Source of the DNA: an uncultured Candidatus Saccharibacteria bacterium
Lineage (GTDB): Bacteria > Patescibacteriota > Saccharimonadia > Saccharimonadales > Saccharimonadaceae
Length of the DNA: 6,592 bases
Direction: 5' to 3'
NCBI GenBank assembly: GCA_934700415.1
Contig: CAKUXN010000033.1
Span: 1 to 6,592, forward strand
Shown here: in pieces, positions 1-4,833 of the stretch
How positions within the stretch are numbered: the first letter of the stretch is position 1
How the letters are laid out: every line of letters starts with the position of its first letter
The notes under the pieces: generated by a model
The model's input: the letters and a program-made list of their open reading frames with translations, nothing else
What the model was told of the DNA's origin: nothing
Databases searched by the model: none
Position numbers and translations under genes: made by a program

Positions 1-139
1 TGCTAATGTTTCGAGTTGTATTCTTCAGTTCTAGTAAGGCCGGGGATATAGTTTGTAGGATATAAAACATTGATAATGCCCCTCACTCGGTAGAAGTCCT
101 CTACGAGGATATTCCAATTCGATTGAACAAGGTTCACCA
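1..139 (+). repeat. 139-bp direct repeat, left copy (truncated by window start?)
   Basis: This copy matches 2674-2812 at 137 of 139 positions in the same orientation. The only differences are G78 versus A2751 and C98 versus T2771, both transitions. The window begins on the first matching base, so the element may extend further left. Internal structure on the plus strand includes a short hairpin GTAGA/TCTAC around 91-103, competing with CCTC/GAGG at about 98-108. A small inverted repeat, TGAAC-AAG-GTTCA, lies at 124-136 beside the right edge. The C98/T98 difference keeps a wobble pair in the second hairpin, which is compatible with a structured RNA but is not proof. No tRNA fold, known IS end or CRISPR spacing was seen. 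The identity ends abruptly after GGTTCACCA. Confidence 0.95.
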
Positions 140-142
140 TAG

Positions 143-178
143 AATAAAATAGGCCCGCAGGGTCTAATTTTATTTTAT
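143..178 (+). terminator. Terminator-like hairpin directly after left repeat copy
   Basis: The arm at 143-156 (AATAAAAT then AGGCCC) pairs with 160-174 (GGGTCT then AATTTTATT) around a GCA loop, with one bulge and one G-T pair. T-rich sequence follows to about 178. The G-T position is a G-U wobble if transcribed on plus but a C-A mismatch on minus, so the plus direction is slightly favoured. The flanking A/T arms would also let it act on the minus strand, downstream of the ASCH remnant. It starts four bases after the repeat ends. Confidence 0.7.
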
Positions 179-262
179 GATAATGCCGAGGGGTGAGAAG
201 AACGCAGTTCGCTCGCCGAAGGCGAATTAGCCGAGCACCAGCAAGGACAAACTCGCACTTCC

Positions 263-601
263 CTAAAACAACCTCAAACGAATGCCAACAACGCCATATT
301 GAGTTTGTTTTTCCGGAGCATAAAACTCGCTAAGTACGCCTAGCAATTCCTCCTTTGTCATAGAAGCATCTGCGAGAATAGAAATATCGAAATCCTCAAA
401 TAATTCCTTAAAAGATTTGTAGCGAAGAAGACCAATGACCTCAGCTTTTAATTTATCATTTTCAGATTTAGAAAATTCAATGATATCTCCAAGTTCTATT
501 TGACTTCGTTTTTCATCAAAAAAGCGAAGTTCGATACGTTTCGTTCCATCTTTTATAAAGTTGAAGTACTTTGGTTACAAATTCATTTCATATGTTTTCA
601 T
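263..601 (-). pseudogene. ASCH-domain protein, disrupted by an in-frame TAA
   Basis: A 113-codon frame starts at ATG 601 (MKTYEMNL), meets TAA at 577-575 (codon 9), then runs open as PKYFNFIKDG...KRIELRFFDEKR...GDIIEF and ends YGVVGIRLRLF at TAG 265-263. The pieces match the ASCH (PUA-like) small-protein family: an L-x-P start, a G-x-K-x-I-E-x-R-x-x-D-E-K-R core, a GDIIEF strand, an LLRYKSFKELFEDF segment and a YGVVGI C-terminal strand. ASCH proteins are thought to bind RNA or nucleotides; no specific substrate can be assigned here. The stop falls at the x of L-x-P; CAA to TAA by a single transition would explain it. No ATG, GTG or TTG lies in frame close after the stop, so re-initiation would lose the conserved core. 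The rest of the frame is undamaged, so the mutation is recent, a sequencing error, or read through. The start lies 4 bases after the 99-aa gene, suggesting co-transcription. Confidence 0.85.
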
Positions 602-605
602 GTTT

Positions 606-905
606 TTAGTCCGTATATTCAAATAAGAGGGTGCCCCAAGCCTTTTCTGAAGAGCTATCTTCAATCGGTATTTCACACTGAAGAACAAACCCAAGTCTGT
701 CGCTCTCGAATTTTAGTAGATACGGAAAAACATCGAACTCGTAATCACCAGTATAGTCTGTCACGATCAAAATAATTTTCTTATCATCGTGTCCAAAAAG
801 ATAAATCCAGGTATCAGGACCAACTTCATAATGGTTGATTTCGGTAGAATCTTCATAAGCATATGCAGACATTACTTCTTTTCGTTCTGTTTTAGATAAA
901 TACAT
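606..905 (-). CDS. Small acidic protein, paralogue of the gene upstream
   Basis: This is a 99-aa soluble protein of unknown function, rich in Asp and Glu, with no signal peptide or membrane segment. It aligns along its N-terminal half with the 104-aa product at 960-1274: both open with LSK-x-E, then share D-x-x-IY at about residues 31-35, a hydrophobic strand ending ILI, and an x-DY-x-x-D stretch at about 43-54. That argues for a tandem duplication that has diverged. Start is ATG at 905; an extended -10 (TG-A-TATAGT) ends six bases before it, and no Shine-Dalgarno is visible. The TAA stop is 4 bases before the ASCH remnant. Small acidic paralogues downstream of a large coiled-coil protein resemble immunity genes of polymorphic toxin loci, but that is inference from layout and composition only. 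Confidence 0.8.
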   Translation of the reverse strand: MYLSKTERKEVMSAYAYEDSTEINHYEVGPDTWIYLFGHDDKKIILIVTDYTGDYEFDVFPYLLKFESDRLGFVLQCEIPIEDSSSEKAWGTLLFEYTD

Positions 906-911
906 ATGTCT

Positions 912-920
912 ACTATATCA
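912..920 (-). promoter_or_regulatory. Extended -10 promoter element for the 99-aa gene
   Basis: On the minus strand TG-A-TATAGT occupies 920-912, with the hexamer at 917-912 and only AGACAT between it and the ATG at 905. No good -35 is seen at the usual distance, which an extended -10 can tolerate. The spacing would put the transcription start at or next to the ATG, meaning a leaderless mRNA. The same -10-to-ATG spacing occurs at the neighbouring paralogue. Confidence 0.5.
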
Positions 921-959
921 TTTCACTAAACTAACTGCTCGTCGGTGTTCTTCTTTTTA

Positions 960-1274
960 TTAAGCGGTTCGAGCCAATGAAAATACATATTCAAATCTAT
1001 CAAATTCATTAGTTCTTAAGAAATAACTATTATTACATTTTAGCCTATCAAGAATAGTGATCCCTAGTTCATTATTAAGAATTCTCCCCTCGGCATCTGT
1101 GTCATCAAATTGATAGTCGCGACATATGAGAATAAAATTATCCTCGGTTCCGTTGTCCAATTTATAAATTTTGCAATCTGGTTCAAAGTCAATCATATCG
1201 GTAAAAGTTAGTTTACCATCAAAATCAAATAAGCTTGCGATTTTTTCAACTTCTTCTTTTGATAAGATTTTCAT
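960..1274 (-). CDS. Small acidic protein, paralogue of the gene downstream
   Basis: This is a 104-aa soluble acidic protein with no recognised family. The frame opens further upstream at TTG 1292, but ATG 1274 is preferred: the TTG option would place a TATAAT box inside the coding sequence, and only the ATG start lines up with the 99-aa paralogue (MKILSKEE versus MYLSKTE). Shared features with that protein are the LSK start, D-x-x-IY at about residues 33-37, the strand FILI at 47-50 and DY at 53-54. The rest is Asp/Glu-rich with predicted alternating strands and helices. It lies 57 bases after the stop of the 379-aa gene, across a terminator, and appears to have its own promoter. An immunity-type or antitoxin-type partner role is possible but unproven. 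Confidence 0.8.
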   Translation of the reverse strand: MKILSKEEVEKIASLFDFDGKLTFTDMIDFEPDCKIYKLDNGTEDNFILICRDYQFDDTDAEGRILNNELGITILDRLKCNNSYFLRTNEFDRFEYVFSLARTA

Positions 1275-1280
1275 ATCTAT

Positions 1281-1309
1281 ATTATATAACAAATAAATAA
1301 GGATAGCAA
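1281..1309 (-). promoter_or_regulatory. Promoter of the 104-aa gene (TTGCTA-17-TATAAT)
   Basis: On the minus strand a -35-like TTGCTA (1309-1304, 4/6 matches) is followed after 17 bases by a perfect TATAAT (1286-1281). Six bases (ATAGAT) separate the -10 from ATG 1274, so transcription should start at about the start codon, giving a leaderless message. The -35 lies within the 3' arm of the terminator of the gene upstream. Confidence 0.6.
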
Positions 1310-1326
1310 CTTTCGTCGCTATCCTT
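1287..1326 (-). terminator. Intrinsic terminator after the 379-aa gene
   Basis: A perfect 9-bp stem, AAGGATAGC (1326-1318 read on minus) with GCTATCCTT (1307-1299), encloses a 10-base loop. On the minus strand it begins 5 bases after the TAA of the 379-aa gene and is followed by ATTTATTTGTTA. The U-tract is interrupted, so termination may be partial, and the next promoter overlaps it. Confidence 0.7.
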
Positions 1327-1331
1327 TCGAA

Positions 1332-2471
1332 TTATAGGTTGTTTATCTGGTTTTTCTTATCATCCTGATAAAGAGTTTCGTCATGCTCGCGCCAAAACTG
1401 GAGTTTGCCATTTACGTAATTAACATGGTTATGCCCAGGGCCATCTGGAGAACCTTTTCCTCCGTAGAAAATTTGAATCTGGTCAGAATTTCCAGAATCA
1501 CTAACCTTGATTACGGCCGGACGACCGTTGAAGGTGCCACGATAGGTTCCGTTGCGAAGCGAGGAATCTATACAATTTTGAGATCCGTGAGCCTCAAACG
1601 CATCCCTATCATAGGTTTTGTTGCCAAACTGATCGAGCACGGTATGACCATGACCGTAACCGTCTCCGTCACCAATGCCACCATGATAAATTTGTACAGT
1701 CCCATCAGCCTTTTTCACGATTTTCGCCGTAGGACGTTCACTCCAACTAATATTAGCCTTATCGAGGGTTCTGTCGCGTTCGCGTTTACTGGCTGATTTA
1801 ATTTCTTCGAGTTTTCTCTGGAATTCTTCTTTCAAGCGAAGATGTTCCTCGTGAAGAGAATCAAATTCAGCCTTAAGACGATCGCGTTCAGCTTTTGCAC
1901 GTTTAAACTCTGTCTGAATGGATTCATGGCGAGATTTTGCTCGTTCAAAAGCTTCTTTTGCTCTATGGAATGCAGATGAATCGGTTTTTGGTGCGCGCCA
2001 CTCAGCATTCTGCCTAGCTTCTCTGACCTCTCGAGCAAGTTCGCTGATTTCTGCATTAAGCTCGTCTCTGCGTTCTTTATGCTCGTGTCCTTCCTGAGAA
2101 TAAACTGGAGCCATTGACTTATCTCCGTGTTCATACTCGGAGCTAGCCTGGTCAAAACAGCTGATCATTTCCTGGTGCTCGCGATCGGCTTCCCATTTTA
2201 AGGATTCGATGCGAGAATTGTTGTCGTCGCGGATGCGACTATATTCGTCCCAAACTTCACGATAGTGTTCACTGTTCCTTTGCATTTCTTCGTATTCGTG
2301 ATTCATTTCTTCTCTAGCAGAAGAACGTTCTTGCCATGCAGATTCCATTTCGTCATGGACATCACTAGCGCGATCTCTCGCTTCCTTGTAGCGCTGAAAT
2401 GCTGCTTGCTTACGCTGAAATGCGTCTTGTTCTCTGGATTTTAATGAATCCAATTCGTAATTTCTTGACAT
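1332..2471 (-). CDS. Coiled-coil protein with two C-terminal Gly/His motif repeats
   Basis: This is a 379-aa protein, not recognised as a known family. Residues 1-115 and about 125-238 are very rich in Glu, Arg, Lys, Gln and Ala with heptad character, so two long coiled coils are expected, broken near 115-128. The C-terminal part has two related units, about residues 246-292 and 317-362. Each runs RP, a strand, a Gly-containing turn, QI-(Y/F), GG-x-G-x-x-DG-x-GH-x-H, then a strand and an Arg. The His/Asp/Gly pattern could bind a metal or form a compact beta domain. There is no signal peptide or transmembrane segment; one Cys lies in each half (105 and 300). Start ATG 2471 has a weak AAAGG about 12 bases upstream and a good promoter behind it. 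Followed by paired small acidic genes, it could be an effector with variable C-terminus, or a structural coiled-coil protein. No toxin catalytic motif was identified. Confidence 0.85.
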   Translation of the reverse strand: MSRNYELDSLKSREQDAFQRKQAAFQRYKEARDRASDVHDEMESAWQERSSAREEMNHEYEEMQRNSEHYREVWDEYSRIRDDNNSRIESLKWEADREHQEMISCFDQASSEYEHGDKSMAPVYSQEGHEHKERRDELNAEISELAREVREARQNAEWRAPKTDSSAFHRAKEAFERAKSRHESIQTEFKRAKAERDRLKAEFDSLHEEHLRLKEEFQRKLEEIKSASKRERDRTLDKANISWSERPTAKIVKKADGTVQIYHGGIGDGDGYGHGHTVLDQFGNKTYDRDAFEAHGSQNCIDSSLRNGTYRGTFNGRPAVIKVSDSGNSDQIQIFYGGKGSPDGPGHNHVNYVNGKLQFWREHDETLYQDDKKNQINNL

Positions 2472-2533
2472 TCATAACACCAACCTTTCGAAATAGTAAT
2501 GTACGATAAGTTTTACAACCAAATACTTTTTAT

Positions 2534-2562
2534 ATTATAACATTTTATTTATATATTGTAAA
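2534..2562 (-). promoter_or_regulatory. Strong promoter of the 379-aa gene (TTTACA-17-TATAAT)
   Basis: On the minus strand TTTACA (2562-2557, 5/6 to consensus) stands 17 bases before a perfect TATAAT (2539-2534) in very AT-rich DNA. The predicted start near 2527 leaves a leader of about 55 bases, unlike the apparently leaderless small genes downstream. This is the best sigma-70-like promoter in the window. Confidence 0.7.
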
Positions 2563-2592
2563 TGATAATATTAGATTATAAAATGTGTACCG

Positions 2593-2658
2593 TAGGCTTT
2601 TATAACACTGTTATTGTAAGCCCTAAAGTAGAGCCTTAACATTGACATTGGTGGCTCT
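2593..2658 (+). other. Two tandem hairpins abutting the right repeat copy
   Basis: Hairpin one spans 2593-2625: TAGGCTT pairs with AAGCCCTA with one bulge, and an inner ATAA/TTAT stem closes a 5-base loop. Hairpin two spans 2630-2658: AGAGCC pairs with GGCTCT around a 17-base loop, followed by GTTGTTTG. A perfect TTGACA lies at 2642-2647 on plus, but no matching -10 follows at 16-18 bases. These could be the left part of a longer structured element that continues into the repeat. The window does not show what precedes the left repeat copy, so this cannot be compared. The remainder of the gene-free stretch 2472-2673 is AT-rich promoter DNA. Confidence 0.4.
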
Positions 2659-2673
2659 GTTGTTTGTCCAGGT

Positions 2674-2812
2674 TGCTAATGTTTCGAGTTGTATTCTTCA
2701 GTTCTAGTAAGGCCGGGGATATAGTTTGTAGGATATAAAACATTGATAATACCCCTCACTCGGTAGAAGTTCTCTACGAGGATATTCCAATTCGATTGAA
2801 CAAGGTTCACCA
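2674..2812 (+). repeat. 139-bp direct repeat, right copy, next to ligA 3' end
   Basis: This is the second copy of the element at 1-139, with two transitions. It lies 17 bases from the end of ligA and seven bases before the terminator that overlaps the ligA stop. On the plus strand each copy is thus followed by an intrinsic-terminator-like hairpin, though the two hairpins are unrelated in sequence. Together the copies bound 2534 bp that hold all the accessory genes. Candidate roles are a recombination or insertion target, a dispersed repeat, or a plus-strand non-coding RNA. A weak -10 candidate (TATAGT, equivalent to 47-52 of the left copy) exists but has a poor -35. Confidence 0.95.
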
Positions 2813-2818
2813 AATTTT

Positions 2819-2845
2819 AAAATGAATCCTTAGGATTCTTTTTTT
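2819..2845. terminator. Bidirectional terminator overlapping the ligA stop codon
   Basis: GAATCC (2824-2829) and GGATTC (2833-2838) enclose a TTA loop, and the loop is the complement of the ligA TAA stop. On plus it is followed by seven T residues, a textbook intrinsic terminator. On minus the stem is followed by ATTTTAAAATTT, so it can also end the htpX-ligA transcript. The plus-strand T-tract is read on minus as the Lys-Lys codons near the ligA C-terminus. Confidence 0.8.
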
Positions 2846-4833
2846 ATTAGTTTCAAAAATTCCACTTCATTCATCCGTGAAATACCGAGTTTGTCAGCTT
2901 TATCAGTCTTGCTTTTACCAGGTTTTTCACCCACAATCAAAGCTGTCGTATTCCTAGTTACCGACGAAGTAACGGTTGCCCCTAATTCACGCAATCTGTC
3001 CTCAGCTTCTTCACGCCCCATCGAAGCCAAAGTTCCTGTTACGATATAAGACTTACCCGCAAGCGGTAAATCGGTTTTTTGTTCATCCTTAGGCCAAACC
3101 CCAAGCGATTTGAATTCCTCTAAAAGTTTCACATTTTCTTCATCCGCAAAATATGCCAAAATTGATTCCGCCACCACATCGCCAATATCATTTATTTCTA
3201 GTAAATCTTCTTCTGTTGCCACCATCAAATTGTCGAGCGAACCAAATTTGCGAGCCAAAGCCATCGCAGTCTGCGCCCCCACATGACGAATTCCGAGCGC
3301 CGTAATAAATTTATTAAGTGACGCTTCTTTCGAGGCATTAATTGCAGAAATCAAATTCTTTGCCGAGAGTTCCCCAAATCCTTCCAAACTTGCAACATCT
3401 TCTACTTTTAATCTATACAAATCAGCTACGGACTTCAAAAGCCCTGCATCTACCAATGCAACCACATTCTTTTCGCCCAGCCCCTCTATATTAAGTGCTG
3501 GTTTCGACGCATAATATTCCAAGGCTCGTTTCAAAATCAAATCCGACGATTCGCCTTCCACACGATACACTACTTCGCCAGCTAGTCTTACAAATTTAAG
3601 CTCTGGGTATTGCGTCTTTAAGGCTTTTTCAAAATCAAATTTATCAGCCCCCTCAGGTCTTAGGGCTACTAGCACTTCTTTAATCTGTGGAATAATATCG
3701 CCAGCCTTATAAATAATTACCGTATCACCGATTCTTACATCAAGCCTTGCAATTTCATCCGCATTATGAAGTGAAGCATGTTGAACTGTAGACCCAGCCA
3801 CTACTACTGGCTCCAAAATCGCTACTGGTGTCGCTGCGCCAGTTCGCCCAACCGAAATCACAATATCACGCACTTTGGTCGTGGTTTCTTCAGCCGGGAA
3901 TTTAAATGCCACCGCAGCTCGTGGAGTTTTACCTACAATTCCTAGATCATCATATACTTTTCGGTCGTTAATTTTAATCACCATTACGTCCGTATTAAAT
4001 GGCAATCCCTTGCGATATTCATCCAAATCATCGATATATTCAAATAGTTCTTTCTTTTCAGTTTCCTTAAAAACCTTATCTTCCTTTGACGTCTGAAAAC
4101 CCAAATCTCTTAATGTTTCATAAGCTTCTTTGTGCGTCGGTAAATTTGGCCTTACTAAATCATACGCCATAAATCTTAACGGCCTAGAAGCTGCAATTTT
4201 TGGATCAAGCTGACGAATTGAACCAGCCGCTAAATTTCGTGGATTCGCAAATTCTGGCTCACCCTTCTTCCGCTGCTCTTCTTGTAACCTCTCAAAATCT
4301 TTTTTGAAAATAATAATTTCACCCCTCACTTCCACCTCACCCTGCATCGAGATTTTTAACGGAATATTTTGAATCGTCTTTACATTTTGCGTCACGTCTT
4401 CACCAACTAAGCCATCACCCCGCGTCACCGCTTGATAAAAAATTCCATCATGATATTTTAGCGCACAAGCTAGCCCGTCCATTTTAATATCTGTAAAAAA
4501 CTCGTAAACTTTGCCACCTGGCACCAATTTCTCGTTTCTTGAAATCCAATCCAGCACCTCTTCTTTTGAGAACACGTCCGCAAGACTAATCATCCTTTTT
4601 TCGTGTGTCACTTTTTCAAATTTATCCAGAGGTCTCCCCGCTACACGTTGCGTCGGAGAGTCAGGCGTAATTAGTTCTGGATATTCTGCTTCTAAAAGCG
4701 ACAGTTCATGTTTCAGTGAATCTGCGGCGGCCTCGCTCATAATCGATTCATCGAGTACATGATAATGATACCGATAATCGTTTATTAGCTCGCGTAATTT
4801 TTCAATTCTTTCTTCTGCTTTAATCTTTTCCAT
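2830..4833 (-). CDS. ligA: NAD-dependent DNA ligase LigA, lacking zinc-finger cysteines
   Basis: This 667-aa ligase (family size about 670) seals nicks in replication and repair using NAD+. Domain Ia is residues 1-70, keeping the Y24-H25 pair and D38. The adenylation domain has KMDG with nucleophile K117, then TRGDG, EVRGE, NPRNLAAGS and VAFKFPAE. An OB fold follows (GRTGAATPVA, ASLHN, KAGDIIPQI). Helix-hairpin-helix repeats cover about 448-580 and a C-terminal BRCT domain about 588-667 (TGTL, GATVTSSV). Two oddities stand out. The region that normally holds four zinc-ligand cysteines (about 405-440) has none, and the protein has just one Cys, at 123. The domain Ia residue corresponding to E. 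coli Tyr35 is Ala37, and Asp32 is Glu34. ATG 4833 overlaps the end of the membrane-protein gene by 14 bases, implying translational coupling. Core motifs are complete, so it is probably active. Confidence 0.97.
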   Translation of the reverse strand: MEKIKAEERIEKLRELINDYRYHYHVLDESIMSEAAADSLKHELSLLEAEYPELITPDSPTQRVAGRPLDKFEKVTHEKRMISLADVFSKEEVLDWISRNEKLVPGGKVYEFFTDIKMDGLACALKYHDGIFYQAVTRGDGLVGEDVTQNVKTIQNIPLKISMQGEVEVRGEIIIFKKDFERLQEEQRKKGEPEFANPRNLAAGSIRQLDPKIAASRPLRFMAYDLVRPNLPTHKEAYETLRDLGFQTSKEDKVFKETEKKELFEYIDDLDEYRKGLPFNTDVMVIKINDRKVYDDLGIVGKTPRAAVAFKFPAEETTTKVRDIVISVGRTGAATPVAILEPVVVAGSTVQHASLHNADEIARLDVRIGDTVIIYKAGDIIPQIKEVLVALRPEGADKFDFEKALKTQYPELKFVRLAGEVVYRVEGESSDLILKRALEYYASKPALNIEGLGEKNVVALVDAGLLKSVADLYRLKVEDVASLEGFGELSAKNLISAINASKEASLNKFITALGIRHVGAQTAMALARKFGSLDNLMVATEEDLLEINDIGDVVAESILAYFADEENVKLLEEFKSLGVWPKDEQKTDLPLAGKSYIVTGTLASMGREEAEDRLRELGATVTSSVTRNTTALIVGEKPGKSKTDKADKLGISRMNEVEFLKLIKKES

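Noticed and set aside
3..140. A 46-codon open frame on the minus strand filling the left repeat (ATG 140 to TAG 3)
   Set aside because: It has no Shine-Dalgarno and no recognisable domain. In the right copy the ATG is absent (only GTG/TTG), and one of the two differences changes Asp to Asn. The terminator hairpin just upstream argues against a gene; a short chance frame is likelier.
178..262. Third, partial repeat copy suggested by TGATAATGCC shared at 71-80 and 178-187
   Set aside because: Only ten bases match and the following sequence diverges at once. The rest of this interval holds a few short hairpins such as TCGCC-GAA-GGCGA, without a T-tract or other support.
1383..1796. 137-codon plus-strand frame opposite the 379-aa gene
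   Set aside because: It lies entirely antisense to the motif-repeat region of a well-supported gene, shows no domain and no ribosome binding site. It is a shadow of that gene's codon use.
2642..2647. Plus-strand promoter starting at the perfect TTGACA before the right repeat
   Set aside because: No -10-like hexamer occurs 16-18 bases downstream; the nearest candidate is 29 bases away.
1..2812. Diversity-generating retroelement (template/variable repeat pair)
   Set aside because: The two repeats differ only by two transitions with no adenine-specific pattern, there is no reverse transcriptase, and neither repeat lies in the 3' end of a target gene.
2671..2812. Integron attC-like site
   Set aside because: GTTGCTAATG resembles a core site only loosely. 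A matching inverted core at the other end is lacking and no integrase is in view.
2690..2832. In-frame extension of LigA past its TAA into the right repeat, open for about 41 codons
   Set aside because: The LigA BRCT domain is complete at the TAA, and the extension crosses a terminator and a repeat. No readthrough signal was recognised, so it is probably coincidence.
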